A DNA stretch of 64,000 nucleotides from Bryobacter sp. (GCA_022843625.1 JALHNH010000006.1:171335-235334); one strand, 5' to 3'; counted from the stretch's first letter, positions 39,158 to 49,062 are shown. Notes: generated by a model from the letters alone, not told the origin. Translations and numbers: made by a program.

Positions 39158-39852
39158 GCCCGTAAAATAGCCAGCGACGCCATCCACGCCGTCTCGGCAC
39201 GCAACACCCGAGGCCCAAGACTCGCTGAAATCCAGCCCGCAGCTCGCGCCAGACTCCGCTCCTCTTCCGTCCAGCCACCTTCTGGACCAATCAGCAGGCT
39301 GATCGTCGAGGTCTCCTTCGGCAGTTCCCGCAACAAGCCACCGTCACGCTTCTCATCCAGAAACACGCGCTGCCCCGCGGCCTGGCTGACCACATCGCGA
39401 AACCGCATCACAGGCGTCAGCTCCGGCAGAAAAACCCGCCGGCTCTGCTGGCTGCTCTCCAGCGCAATCCGCCGCCACCTCTCAAGACGTTTGGTCACCG
39501 CCTTATCCAACCCATTCTCGCTACGCGCACTCTGCACCGGCACAATGCGATCCACCCCAAGCTCTGTCGCCTTCTCGATTCCCCATTCAAAATGTTCAAA
39601 CTTGATGATGGCGGCATAGAGATGAATTTCAGGAGCTTCGCGTTCGGCTGGCATCTTCTCCAAAACCTCGAAGCGCACCAGTTCCTTGTGCGCCTCAGTC
39701 ACCCGCGCCAGGTACTTCTGCTGGTTGTCGGAGATCTCGTAAACATGCCCCGGCTCTACGCGCAACACCCGTGAAAGATGCTTTGCTTCCTCTCCACGCA
39801 ACTCCGCGTGGCCGCTATGAATTCCTGAAACGAAAAAGAGACGCCGTGCCAT
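39154..39852 (-). CDS. rsmE: 16S rRNA m3U1498 methyltransferase
   Basis: Predicted 232-residue SPOUT-fold methyltransferase that methylates U1498 of 16S rRNA. The N-terminal PUA-like part (HLSRVLRVEPGH) precedes the knot domain with SLLIGPEGGWTEEE and LGPRVLRAETAWMA, the SAM-binding signature. Length is normal. It is divergent from ruvA with only 16 bases between start codons. Confidence 0.94.
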   Translation of the reverse strand: MARRLFFVSGIHSGHAELRGEEAKHLSRVLRVEPGHVYEISDNQQKYLARVTEAHKELVRFEVLEKMPAEREAPEIHLYAAIIKFEHFEWGIEKATELGVDRIVPVQSARSENGLDKAVTKRLERWRRIALESSQQSRRVFLPELTPVMRFRDVVSQAAGQRVFLDEKRDGGLLRELPKETSTISLLIGPEGGWTEEERSLARAAGWISASLGPRVLRAETAWMASLAILRA

Positions 39853-39868
39853 AAGCTATGGTGTTTTT

Positions 39869-40465
39869 ATGATTGCTTATCTGAGGGGCACACTGCTTGA
39901 GAAAACAGCGGGCACGGTAATAGTACTTGCCGGCGGCGTCGGTTACGAGGTCGACGTCCCGATCAGCACCTACACCGCTCTGCCCGATGCAGGCCTTGAA
40001 GTGAGCCTGCGTATCTACACCAAAGTCAGCGAGGACGCCATCTCGCTCTACGGCTTTCTCACTGTGATTGAGAAGCGCGCCTTCGAGCGGCTCATCAGCG
40101 TCAGCGGCATTGGCCCCTCTCTGGCCGTCAAGGTTTTGAGCGGAATCGCAGTAGAAAGTCTCGTAGCCTGCCTTCGTGCCGGCGACGTCGCCAGCCTTAC
40201 TCGCATCCCCGGCATCGGCAAAAAGACCGCAGAGCGCATGATCGTCGAGCTCAAAGACAAGATGGACGATCTTCCCTCCGGGCCGGGCTCAGTCGTCCGC
40301 AAAGAAAGCAATCTTTCGCCTCTCGAACAGGACGTACTCTCAGCTCTGATCAACCTCGGGTCGAATCCCGCCGCCGCCGAGCAGGCTGTCCTCAAGGCCA
40401 AGGCTAGCGTCACCTCGCCCAACTTCGAAGAGCTCTTCCGCAAGTGTTTGGAGTTGGTACGCTAA
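39869..40465 (+). CDS. ruvA: Holliday junction branch migration protein RuvA
   Basis: Predicted 198-residue DNA-junction-binding subunit of the RuvAB helicase. An N-terminal OB domain (IAYLRGTLLEKTAGTVIV), two helix-hairpin-helix motifs (VSGIGPSLAVKVLSG and IPGIGKKTAERMIVELK) and a C-terminal RuvB-contact domain are present. A TATGGT box (39857-39862) ends 6 bases before the start codon, compatible with a very short or absent leader. ruvB follows after 11 bases; ruvC is not in the window. Confidence 0.95.
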   Translation: MIAYLRGTLLEKTAGTVIVLAGGVGYEVDVPISTYTALPDAGLEVSLRIYTKVSEDAISLYGFLTVIEKRAFERLISVSGIGPSLAVKVLSGIAVESLVACLRAGDVASLTRIPGIGKKTAERMIVELKDKMDDLPSGPGSVVRKESNLSPLEQDVLSALINLGSNPAAAEQAVLKAKASVTSPNFEELFRKCLELVR

Positions 40466-40476
40466 CCTGAAAGGGA

Positions 40477-41496
40477 ATGATCGAACGGGGCATAGTCGCG
40501 GGTGAAGCACAGGACGAAGATCGCCTTTTTGAGGCGTCCCTGCGGCCGCGCAGTCTCAAAGATTTTACCGGTCAGGAAAACCTCAAAGAAAACCTCGCCA
40601 TCGCAATCGAAGCCGCCCGCCTGCGCGGCGAGGCCATGGATCACGTCCTGCTGCACGGCCCTCCCGGCTTGGGTAAAACCACCCTTGCCACCTTGATCGC
40701 AAACGAACTTGGCACTGCCTTTGAACAAACATCCGCGCCTGTTCTGCAAAAAAAGCTCGACCTCACCGGGCTGCTCAGCAACATCCGCCCCAAGCAGGTC
40801 TTCTTTATAGACGAAATTCATCGCCTCGCACCAGATGTGGAAGAGATGCTTTATTCGGCGCTTGAAGATTACCGCGTCGACATCCTCGTCGGCACTGGCC
40901 CCGGCGCTCGCACGCATTCTCTCCCGGTACCCAAATTCACCGCCGTTGGCGCCACCACCAAACTGGGTAGCGTCAGCTCGCCCTTGCGCGGCCGCTTCGG
41001 TCTTGTGCTTCGTCTCGATCCTTACACAAACGTAGAGCTCGCCGGCATCGTGAGCCGCTCTGCTAAAATCCTCAACTTCACCCTCAGCGACAGCATTGCG
41101 CTCTCCATCGCCAAACGCAGCCGAGGCACTCCGCGCATCGCCAACCGCCTGTTACGACGTGTCCGCGATTACTCGCAGGTCCGCGCCAAGGGTGAACTCA
41201 CCGAAGAAATTCTTGCCTCGGCACTGGAGTTGCTCAACGTAGACGCGAGAGGCCTTGACGAAGTCGACTACCGCCTGATGATGTGCCTGCTTAAAACCTA
41301 CGGCGGAGGCCCCGTCGGCCTCAACACCTGGGCCATCGCTGCCGGTGAAGACGCTACCACCCTCGAAGAAGTCTACGAACCCTTCTTGATCCAGCAGAAC
41401 TTCATCAAGCGCACCAGCAAAGGGCGCGAGGCCACAGCGGAAGCCTTCGCTTACTTTGAGGTGCCGCTCCTTCGCCCGCAAAGCGTCCTCTTTTAG
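40477..41496 (+). CDS. ruvB: Holliday junction branch migration ATPase RuvB
   Basis: Predicted 339-residue AAA+ motor. Walker A is in LHGPPGLGKTTLATLIANEL, Walker B in VFFIDEIHRL, sensor 1 in AVGATTKLGSVSSPLRGRFG with the arginine finger region, and a C-terminal winged helix ends the protein. AAGGGA precedes ATG 40477. Together with RuvA it migrates Holliday junctions during recombination repair. Confidence 0.96.
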   Translation: MIERGIVAGEAQDEDRLFEASLRPRSLKDFTGQENLKENLAIAIEAARLRGEAMDHVLLHGPPGLGKTTLATLIANELGTAFEQTSAPVLQKKLDLTGLLSNIRPKQVFFIDEIHRLAPDVEEMLYSALEDYRVDILVGTGPGARTHSLPVPKFTAVGATTKLGSVSSPLRGRFGLVLRLDPYTNVELAGIVSRSAKILNFTLSDSIALSIAKRSRGTPRIANRLLRRVRDYSQVRAKGELTEEILASALELLNVDARGLDEVDYRLMMCLLKTYGGGPVGLNTWAIAAGEDATTLEEVYEPFLIQQNFIKRTSKGREATAEAFAYFEVPLLRPQSVLF

Positions 41497-41501
41497 CCCT
41501 T

Positions 41502-42527
41502 ATGTTCTTAACCGCATTACTTCTGCTAGCTGCTCAAGTGGGCGTAAAGCCCTTGCGCGAAACCGCTTCAGCCCTGCACCAAACCGACGACCCGGCGATC
41601 TGGGTCAATCCCAAATCTCCCGCCGAAAGCCTCATCCTCGGCACCATAAAGATGGCCGCCCCCGACGGTGCCATCGTCGTCTATAAGCTCGATGGCTCAG
41701 TACTCATGTCGATCCCAGGAGTCGATCGTCCCAACAACATCGACGTCGCCTACGGCCTCAAACTCGCCGGCCGCAAGATCGACATCGCAATCGCCACAGA
41801 GCGCAATCAGAACCGCCTCCGAGTCTTCGAGATCCTCCCCGGTAAAGGCATCCGAGACCTCGCAACAATCCCGGTCTTCGCCGCACCCATGGGCATCGCA
41901 ATCTACACCCGGCCCATCGATGGCGCAATCTTCGCCGTAGTCAGCCGCAAGACCGGCCCCAGCGGCACCTACCTCTGGCAATATCAACTCAGCGACAACG
42001 GCAAGGGCCAGCTCACCGCCACCAAAGTCCGCGAATTCGGCACCTTCAGCAATACAAAAGAAATCGAAGCCATCGCCGTCGATAACGAGGCTGGATACAT
42101 CTACTACTCCGACGAAGGCGCAGGCATTCGCAAATATCACGCCGACCCCGCCCACCCCGACGCAGCAAAAGAACTCGCCCTTTTCGCGCAAACCGGCTGG
42201 AAGGGCGACCGCGAAGGCATCGCTATCTACAAAACCGCCAAGGACCGCGGCTACATCATCGCAACCGACCAACAGACTCCGGTTTCGGAATATCACGTCT
42301 ACGCCCGTGAGGGCGGCCCCAAGGGCCCGCATGACCACAGCAAAGCCCTCGGCAGCTTCCGCGTAGGCGCAGCCACCACAGACGGCATCGACACCACCAG
42401 CAAGCCGCTAGGCGCACTACTACCCAAAGGCCTCTTCATCGCCATGAACGACAGCCGCAAGAACTTCATCCTTGTCGACTGGCGCGAAATCGAAAGGGCC
42501 CTTGGGCTAAATCAACTTCGCAATTAG
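41502..42527 (+). CDS. Phytase-like beta-propeller protein
   Basis: Predicted 341-residue secreted phosphatase-like protein of the calcium-dependent beta-propeller phytase family, which releases phosphate from inositol phosphates. A signal peptide (FLTALLLLAAQ) precedes HQTDDPAIWVNPKSPAESLI, the family's opening motif, and DRPNNIDVAYGLKL, TKEIEAIAVDNEAGYIYYSD and GDREGIAIYKT supply the acidic metal ligands. It starts 5 bases after ruvB, probably by compact packing and not by functional linkage. Confidence 0.88.
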   Translation: MFLTALLLLAAQVGVKPLRETASALHQTDDPAIWVNPKSPAESLILGTIKMAAPDGAIVVYKLDGSVLMSIPGVDRPNNIDVAYGLKLAGRKIDIAIATERNQNRLRVFEILPGKGIRDLATIPVFAAPMGIAIYTRPIDGAIFAVVSRKTGPSGTYLWQYQLSDNGKGQLTATKVREFGTFSNTKEIEAIAVDNEAGYIYYSDEGAGIRKYHADPAHPDAAKELALFAQTGWKGDREGIAIYKTAKDRGYIIATDQQTPVSEYHVYAREGGPKGPHDHSKALGSFRVGAATTDGIDTTSKPLGALLPKGLFIAMNDSRKNFILVDWREIERALGLNQLRN

Positions 42528-42568
42528 AGAGCGGGCGAGCCTCGCGCAACACCTTCTCCCGCAGCACC

Positions 42569-43906
42569 CTAAGGCAGCAAGCGCTCGATCTTAACGCGCC
42601 CAATCCGGTTGCGCTCCATCTCGATCACCGTATAGCGACGGTCACCCTCTTCGATAGCCTCGCCTACCGAAGGGATGTACCCAAGCCGGAACAGAATAAA
42701 CCCGGCAAGAGTCTCAAACCCGGCATCCCCGGGCAGCTCAATTCCAAACTTCGTCTCAAGATCCCGCGTTGGCACAGAGCCCTCCAGCTCCAGCTCATCC
42801 GCATTCTTCGCCTGCTCCACCACCACCAGATCGTGCTCGTCCTCGATCTCCCCGAACACCTGTTCAAACACATCCTCCAGCGTCAGCACCCCGCTCACGG
42901 CCCCAAACTCATTCACCACCAGCGCCATATGCGCACGGTTAGCCCGAAACTCATCAATCAGATCACTCAACGATTTCGTCTCCGGAATCACTGGCAGCTT
43001 CCGCACATGCTGCTCCAGTACAAACTTCCGAACCGGCCGCCGCTTCTCGGTCGCAACTCGCCTCTCCTGCCACACCACCAGCAAGTCCCGAAAGTGCACA
43101 ATGCCGATGATGTTGTCCTGGTTGTCTTTGTAAACAGGCACCCGCGAGTAGTGATGATCGCTCATCGTCTTGAGCAGCTCATCCAGCGACGCATCGCTCG
43201 GCAGGCACACCATGCTGCTGCGAGGGGTCATCACTTCACGCGCGACAAGCTCGCGCAACTCCAGCAATCGGTCAATCGCATGAGCCTCAAAATGGGTCAC
43301 CGTAGAATGTTCCAGACTCGATTCCACAATATGGCGGATCTCTTCGAGCGAATGAATCCCGTGCGCTCCACCCTGCGGCAACCCCAGCGATCGCGAGAAG
43401 AAATTCGACAGCCGCTCCACCAGAAACACCAGCGGAGCAAACATCCGGCTCACCACCAGCAGCGGCGGCGCACTCAAAATGCTGATTCGCTCTGAAGCGA
43501 TAATGCCGATGTTCTTCGGCACTACCTCGCCAATCACCACCAAAACCAGTGTCAGCACCACAAAGCTCAGCATCAGGCAGAAAATCTCTACCACCTTGAT
43601 GTATCCTGCCGGAGCCAGCGGTATCAGTTGCGATTGCAGCCATTGGTTGATCGCCTCTTCTCCCGCCACTCCCATTGCCAGAGAAGTAATGCTGATGCCA
43701 ACCGTGATCACGCTGAGCAGCCGCTCTGTGCTTGCCAGCAGCTTGATTGCTGCCTGCGCCCCAATATTCCCCTCTTGCGCCAACTGCAGAATACGCTGCC
43801 GCCGCACACTCAGCAAAGCGATTTCCGACGCCGCAAAAAAAGCGTTGATCGCTGTGAGCATCAACAACAGAAACAGCTTAAACCCGATATTACTATTGGC
43901 TTCCAT
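42569..43906 (-). CDS. CorC/HlyC-type CNNM transporter-associated protein
   Basis: Predicted 445-residue membrane protein. An N-terminal DUF21/CNNM region with about four transmembrane helices (1-190), two CBS domains (about 215-335, MTPRSSMVCLPSDASLDELL and HVRKLPVIPETKSLSDL) and a C-terminal CorC_HlyC domain are in the usual order. The family takes part in magnesium or cobalt homeostasis; the hemolysin label is historical. It is divergent from the penicillin acylase gene with 14 bases between start codons. Confidence 0.92.
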   Translation of the reverse strand: MEANSNIGFKLFLLLMLTAINAFFAASEIALLSVRRQRILQLAQEGNIGAQAAIKLLASTERLLSVITVGISITSLAMGVAGEEAINQWLQSQLIPLAPAGYIKVVEIFCLMLSFVVLTLVLVVIGEVVPKNIGIIASERISILSAPPLLVVSRMFAPLVFLVERLSNFFSRSLGLPQGGAHGIHSLEEIRHIVESSLEHSTVTHFEAHAIDRLLELRELVAREVMTPRSSMVCLPSDASLDELLKTMSDHHYSRVPVYKDNQDNIIGIVHFRDLLVVWQERRVATEKRRPVRKFVLEQHVRKLPVIPETKSLSDLIDEFRANRAHMALVVNEFGAVSGVLTLEDVFEQVFGEIEDEHDLVVVEQAKNADELELEGSVPTRDLETKFGIELPGDAGFETLAGFILFRLGYIPSVGEAIEEGDRRYTVIEMERNRIGRVKIERLLP

Positions 43907-43920
43907 TAGACTTTGATTAG

Positions 43921-46152
43921 GTGCGACGCGTATTCAAATATACCAACGCCATCGCCGCAATCCTTGCGATTGTCGCGATCGGCCTGACTTATCAGTTCAT
44001 CCGGCGAACTATGCCCGAAACTTCGGGCGAGCTTGCCGCATCAATTTCCAAGCCCGCAACCATCACCAGAGACCAGCGCGGCATCCCTCACATTGAAGCC
44101 GCCACCATCGAAGACGCCATCTACCTGCAGGGCTTCGTACACGCCCAAGACCGCTTCTGGCAGATGGAAGCCACCCGCCGCATCGCTGCTGGCGAAATGG
44201 CCGAACTCGTCGGCCCTGCCGCTGTCGAAAGTGATCTCGGCGCTCGCCAGCACCGCCTCCGTCGCCTCGCCAACTCCATGGCTGAAACCCTCGATGCCGC
44301 CGACCGCACATGGTTCACTGCCTACGCTCGCGGCGTTAACGACTGGCTGCTCTCCCACCAGGACGGCCTCCCGCTGGAAATCCGCGCCCTCAACTACACC
44401 CCCCGCCAGTGGAATATTTCTGACTCGATGCTCCTCGTCCTCCACATGTACCGCCAACTCTCCACCAGTTGGACCATCGAATCCGATCAGCAGCTCCTGC
44501 TCTCCCGCAGCCCCGACAAAGAAAAAATCCGCTCGCTATTCCCTACTCGCTCCGGCACCGAGATCCTGCCCGGCTCCAACGCCTGGGCCATCTCCGGCAC
44601 ACGCACTCAAAGCGGTAAACCCATCCTCGCCGGAGACCCCCACCTCCAGCAAAGCTGGCCCAGCACCTTCTACATCAACCACATGAAGGCCGAAAATCTC
44701 GACGTCATCGGCGGCTCCCTCCCCGGTGCCCCCGGCGTCGTCATCGGCCATAACCAGAAGATCGCCTGGTCCATGACCACCCTCCACTTCGACGTCCAGG
44801 ACCTCTACTTCAACGAAACCAATCTCACCGGAGTCGATCACGAAACCATCCTCGTCAAAGGCGCAAAGCCCGTCGAGGTCAACATTCAGATCACCCCCCA
44901 CGGCCCCGTCATTGATCGTCACGGCACCCGCTACGCCCTCCAGTGGTCGGCCTTTGCCGGCAAATACCCCTTCGCCTTCGCCCAACTCAACCTCGCCCAA
45001 AACTGGCAACAATTCCGCGCCGCCCTCTCCCGCTTCCCCGGCCCCGGCCACAATTTCATCTACGCCGACACAGACGGCAACATCGGCTATCAGGCCGCCG
45101 GCAACATGCCAATCCGCAAGATCGCCGAGAGCGGCATCCCGCTCGACGCCCGCAATCCCGACAACCAGTGGCAAGGCTTCATCCCCTTCGACGAGCTCCC
45201 CTCCAGCTTCAACCCCAAGGGCGGCGTCCTCATCAGCGCAAACGAAAACCCCTTCCCGAAAGACTATAAATACAACGTCGCAGGCATCTTCACTCCCCCC
45301 TACCGCCAGCGTCAAATCGCCAACCTCCTCGCAACCAAACCCAAGTGGCAACCCTCCGAGATGGCCGCAATCCAGAAAGACGTCTACTCTGCCTTCCACC
45401 ACTTCTTCGCCCAACAACTCGTCAAGGCCGGCAAATCCCGCAAGGCCACACGAGAAGACTTCACCGCCGCCCTCGAAGTCCTCGACGGCTGGAATGGCCA
45501 GATGGAAACCGGCCTCGCCGCTCCTATGATCTCCGTCCTTGCCTACGAAGAATTCAAGCGATCCATCATGCGCAGCGTCACCACCGTGCCCATCAACTTC
45601 GATTCGCACTTTGCCCCATCCATCGTCGAGAACATGCTCCGCACCCGTCCCAAGAACTGGTTTGCCGACTACGATCAGGCCCTCATCCAGTCCCTGCTCG
45701 ACGCCCTCGACGCCGGCATTAAACAACAAGGCAAAAATCCGAAGTTCTGGGATTATGGCCGATTCAACCGCATCGTAATTCCCAACCTCGTTCTCAGCGA
45801 GGCCGTCACAGTGGGCAAATTCATCGCCAAGCCCTGGATGCCCTTCGCCTCAGCCATCCGCACTCTCCGCCTCCCGCTCGTCGATAACTACGTGCAAGCC
45901 GGGCCTGCTCCTCTCAGCGGCGGTGTCCAAACCATCAAGCAAGTCTCCAGCCGCGTCGGCCCCGCCTTCCGCTTCGTCGCAGACACCGCAGACTGGGATA
46001 ATTCCGCCTTTACCCTCACCCTCGGTCAAAGCGGCCACGCCTTCTCCTCGCACAGCAAAGACTACTGGGAGAGCTACTACAACGGAACTCCCATCCTGCT
46101 CCCCTACAAAAAAATAGAGGCGGAAGCCGTTCTCCGGCTCCGCCCCAGATAA
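43921..46152 (+). CDS. Penicillin acylase family N-terminal nucleophile hydrolase
   Basis: Predicted 743-residue precursor. A membrane anchor or signal (about 8-26) precedes the alpha chain. Autocleavage is expected at GSNAW, with S219 becoming the nucleophile of the beta chain; the linker before it is short. DPHLQQSWPSTFYINHM and HNQKIAWSMTTLHFDVQDLY follow as in other members. Such enzymes hydrolyse acyl amides, including acyl-homoserine lactones and side chains of beta-lactams; the natural substrate cannot be told. The start is GTG 43921. Confidence 0.92.
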   Translation: MRRVFKYTNAIAAILAIVAIGLTYQFIRRTMPETSGELAASISKPATITRDQRGIPHIEAATIEDAIYLQGFVHAQDRFWQMEATRRIAAGEMAELVGPAAVESDLGARQHRLRRLANSMAETLDAADRTWFTAYARGVNDWLLSHQDGLPLEIRALNYTPRQWNISDSMLLVLHMYRQLSTSWTIESDQQLLLSRSPDKEKIRSLFPTRSGTEILPGSNAWAISGTRTQSGKPILAGDPHLQQSWPSTFYINHMKAENLDVIGGSLPGAPGVVIGHNQKIAWSMTTLHFDVQDLYFNETNLTGVDHETILVKGAKPVEVNIQITPHGPVIDRHGTRYALQWSAFAGKYPFAFAQLNLAQNWQQFRAALSRFPGPGHNFIYADTDGNIGYQAAGNMPIRKIAESGIPLDARNPDNQWQGFIPFDELPSSFNPKGGVLISANENPFPKDYKYNVAGIFTPPYRQRQIANLLATKPKWQPSEMAAIQKDVYSAFHHFFAQQLVKAGKSRKATREDFTAALEVLDGWNGQMETGLAAPMISVLAYEEFKRSIMRSVTTVPINFDSHFAPSIVENMLRTRPKNWFADYDQALIQSLLDALDAGIKQQGKNPKFWDYGRFNRIVIPNLVLSEAVTVGKFIAKPWMPFASAIRTLRLPLVDNYVQAGPAPLSGGVQTIKQVSSRVGPAFRFVADTADWDNSAFTLTLGQSGHAFSSHSKDYWESYYNGTPILLPYKKIEAEAVLRLRPR

Positions 46153-46171
46153 CACTTCGAGAGAGCAGATT

Positions 46172-46693
46172 TTACTTCAGCGACTTCTCAATCGCCGAGG
46201 TCAGCTTTGAATCCATCGGGTCAACCCCAGACTCAAAGCGTTCAATTACCTTGCCATCCTTGCCAACCAGAAACTTCGTGAAATTCCACTTCACGTCGCC
46301 ACCGGTCTTGGTGAGATAGCTATAAAGCGGAGTAATGTTCGCACCCTTCACTTCCACCTTCGACATCATCGGAAAGCTCACATCGTAATTCCGCTTGCAG
46401 AAAGTAGCGATCTCTTCGTTCGATCCCGGCTCCTGTGATCCAAAGTTGTTCGCTGGCACACCAACGATCACCAAACCCTGTGCCTTATACTTCCGATACA
46501 GCTCTTCAAGGCCCTTATACTGCGGCGTGTAGCCACACTGGCTGGCCACATTCACAAACAACACGGGCTTACCCGCAAACTCTTTGAGCGCCACCGGCTT
46601 GCCGGCAATCGAGTTCATCGTAAATTCATGTGAAGAATCGGCTGCAGACATAGTGAGAATGGCTCCGAGGAATAGAGATACTAGAATTTTCAT
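46172..46693 (-). CDS. Glutathione peroxidase-like thiol peroxidase (exported)
   Basis: Predicted 173-residue peroxidase with a signal peptide (about 1-18). The peroxidatic C53 is in NVASQCGYTPQYKGL, with glutamine in ANNFGSQEPG and WNFTKFLV completing the catalytic set. A second cysteine in IATFCKRNYD is the likely resolving residue of the thioredoxin-dependent form. ATG 46693 is chosen; the GTG one codon earlier is less likely. It is divergent from the UMF1 transporter gene. Confidence 0.93.
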   Translation of the reverse strand: MKILVSLFLGAILTMSAADSSHEFTMNSIAGKPVALKEFAGKPVLFVNVASQCGYTPQYKGLEELYRKYKAQGLVIVGVPANNFGSQEPGSNEEIATFCKRNYDVSFPMMSKVEVKGANITPLYSYLTKTGGDVKWNFTKFLVGKDGKVIERFESGVDPMDSKLTSAIEKSLK

Positions 46694-46703
46694 CACTCTG
46701 TAG

Positions 46704-48053
46704 ATGCCGCCGGGGCAGAAAAGGTTAGGAACTTTTTTTTTGAATCCACCAAATCAAAAGCGCGAGCAGTGGGCCTGGTATTCCTACGACTGGGGTAACT
46801 CCGCGTTTTCTACTACCGTAGTCACCCTCTTTCTCGGCCCCTACCTCACCTCGCTAGCCAAAGCCGCCGTCGCCGCTGACGGCAAAATCCACCCGCTCGG
46901 CCTTGCCATCGATCCGCGTGCCCTCTGGAGCTACCTCATCGCCCTCTCGGTAATCCTCCAGGTGCTCGTCCTGCCCCTGGTCGGCGCAATCGCCGATTAC
47001 GGCCACAAAAAGCGCGAGATGCTCGGCGGCCTCGCTCTCATCGGCTCCATCGCCACAGGCCTCATGTTCTTCATGCACGGCGAACATTACCTCTGGGGTG
47101 CCGCTCTTTTCCTCGTCGCCAACCTCGTCTTCGGCGCATCCATCGTCATCTACAACGCCTTCCTGCCAGAAATCGCCTTGCCCGATCAGCGCGATACTGT
47201 TTCGTCCACCGGCTGGGGCATCGGCTATCTCGGCGGCGGCACCCTTCTCGCTCTCAATCTGTATCTTTACAGCAACGCCCAGTCTCTAGGCATCTCAGAT
47301 GGCATGGCCGTTCGCATCAGCCTCTGTTCAGCCGGCATCTGGTGGGGCCTCTTCACCATCCCCGCCTACATGGGTCTGCGCAATCACGCCGCTGCCCGCG
47401 CGCTCCCACCGGGCGAAAACTATCTCTCCATGGGCATCAAACAAGTCGTCGCCCTCTTCAAAGACATCCGCCTCTACCCGCAAGCGCTCCTCTTCCTGAT
47501 CGCCTTCCTCCTCTACAACGACGCGATCCAGACGGTCATTTCCCTCTCCAGCCAATTCGGTTCTGATCAGCTCAATATGTCGATGGGCTCGCTGACCAAA
47601 GCGATTCTGATGGTACAGTTCGTGGCCTTCTTCGGGGCTACCGGCTTCAATTTTCTCGCCAAATGGCTCGGTGCCAAACACAGCATTGCCGTCGCCCTCG
47701 TAATCTGGACTGCCGTCCTCTTCTACATCTATCTCGCCGTCAAAACCGAAAGCGAATTCTTCATCCTCGCCTTCATCATCGCCATTGTCATGGGCGGCAG
47801 CCAGGCCCTCAGCCGCTCCCTCTTCTCGCAACTCATCCCCAAGGGCCGAGAGGCCGAATACTTCTCCCTCTACGAGATCTCCGACAAAGGCACAAGCTGG
47901 ATCAGCCCCCTCTTCTTCGGTCTCGCCCTCGAGCTCACCGGCAACTATCGCCTCGCAATCCTCTCACTCATCATCTTCTTCATAGGCGGTCTCATCGTAC
48001 TCCTTCGCGTCAACATCCCCCAAGGCATTAAAGAAGCCAACAATGCCCACTAA
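46704..48053 (+). CDS. UMF1/Atg22-like MFS transporter
   Basis: Predicted 449-residue carrier with about twelve hydrophobic segments. WAWYSYDWGNSAFSTTVVTL is the signature opening of the UMF1 family related to vacuolar amino-acid effluxers; the substrate in bacteria is unknown. The start is uncertain: ATG 46704 lies only 10 bases from the divergent peroxidase start and is followed by a run of nine T (46733-46741), whereas TTG 46740 begins closer to the conserved part and is preceded by AAGGTTAGGA. The glycosyltransferase gene after it overlaps by 11 bases. Confidence 0.85.
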   Translation: MPPGQKRLGTFFLNPPNQKREQWAWYSYDWGNSAFSTTVVTLFLGPYLTSLAKAAVAADGKIHPLGLAIDPRALWSYLIALSVILQVLVLPLVGAIADYGHKKREMLGGLALIGSIATGLMFFMHGEHYLWGAALFLVANLVFGASIVIYNAFLPEIALPDQRDTVSSTGWGIGYLGGGTLLALNLYLYSNAQSLGISDGMAVRISLCSAGIWWGLFTIPAYMGLRNHAAARALPPGENYLSMGIKQVVALFKDIRLYPQALLFLIAFLLYNDAIQTVISLSSQFGSDQLNMSMGSLTKAILMVQFVAFFGATGFNFLAKWLGAKHSIAVALVIWTAVLFYIYLAVKTESEFFILAFIIAIVMGGSQALSRSLFSQLIPKGREAEYFSLYEISDKGTSWISPLFFGLALELTGNYRLAILSLIIFFIGGLIVLLRVNIPQGIKEANNAH

Positions 48054-49053
48054 CATCACGGTCGCCCTCGACGGCACCCCCCTCATGGGCCCCATCGGAG
48101 GCATCCGCCGCTTCACAGAACAACTCATCCTCGCCCTCCGCAACGAGTACCCCGGCGACAACTACATCCCCGTCTCAGACCAGTTCGCCCCCACCCCCAA
48201 GGGCCTTGAGAAACGCTGGTGGCTCTACGGCCTCCAGAAGGCCCTCAAGCGAACCGGCGCTCAAGTCTTCCACGGGACAGACTTCGCTGTCCCCTACCTC
48301 TCGCGAGTCCCCAGCATCATGACAGTGCATGACCTCTCGCCCTGGAACGACCCCTCCCCCACCTCCGCTCGTGTCAAATCCCGAGCCGGCAAACTGATGA
48401 AGTGGAAGATCCCAACGCTGATCCACACCCCGTCCGAAGCCGTCCGCCGCGAACTAATCGAAGCCTTCGCCTGGCCAGAAGACCGCATCGTAGCCATCCC
48501 CCTCGCCGCCGCCGAAATGTTTACCCCCGAGCCCCGAGAAACAGTAGACCCCTACTTCCTCTACCTCGGCACCCACGAGCCCCGCAAGAACCTGGAGGTG
48601 CTGGTCCAAGCCATGAAAATTCTAGACGAGCAAGGCATCCGAATCCCCCTCCTGATGGCCGGCCAATCCCGCCCCGGCTACCGGCTAGACCTCCACCCCA
48701 ACATCGAGCGCCTAGGGCCCCAATCCGAAGCTGAACTCCCCCGTTTATACCGAAACGCAACAGCCGTCCTCTACCCATCCAACTACGAAGGCTTCGGCCT
48801 ACCGATATTAGAGGCGATGCAATCGGGAGCCCCGGTAATAGCCTCGGACATCCCGGTCCACCGAGAAGTAGGAGGCACCGCCGCCCTCTACGCCAACCCC
48901 AAAGACCCCGCCGCCTGGGCCAGCCTGATGGTTTCGCTCATCGGAGGCAACCCCCAACGCTCCGCCGCCTCGCTCGCCCGGGCAAGCGAATACAGCTGGC
49001 AAAAAACCGCCCAGGCATTCCGGGCCCTATACGCCCGCTGCCTGAACCAATAG
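48043..49053 (+). CDS. Glycosyltransferase, GT4 family
   Basis: Predicted 336-residue GT-B glycosyltransferase. ITVALDGTPLMGPIGGIRRF resembles the start of the GT4 at 26410. The donor site is PSNYEGFGLPILEAMQSGAP with the EX7E glutamates, and YLGTHEPRKNLEVLVQAMK is the inter-domain region. It overlaps the UMF1 gene by 11 bases. The acceptor is unknown. Confidence 0.92.
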   Translation: MPTNITVALDGTPLMGPIGGIRRFTEQLILALRNEYPGDNYIPVSDQFAPTPKGLEKRWWLYGLQKALKRTGAQVFHGTDFAVPYLSRVPSIMTVHDLSPWNDPSPTSARVKSRAGKLMKWKIPTLIHTPSEAVRRELIEAFAWPEDRIVAIPLAAAEMFTPEPRETVDPYFLYLGTHEPRKNLEVLVQAMKILDEQGIRIPLLMAGQSRPGYRLDLHPNIERLGPQSEAELPRLYRNATAVLYPSNYEGFGLPILEAMQSGAPVIASDIPVHREVGGTAALYANPKDPAAWASLMVSLIGGNPQRSAASLARASEYSWQKTAQAFRALYARCLNQ

Positions 49054-49062
49054 GTCTTTCTC

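Noticed and set aside
44536..45729. Long minus-strand frame of 397 codons opposite the penicillin acylase gene
   Set aside because: Its Gly/Asp/Glu/Val-rich composition is the mirror of C-ending codons in the real plus-strand gene, which has clear catalytic motifs.
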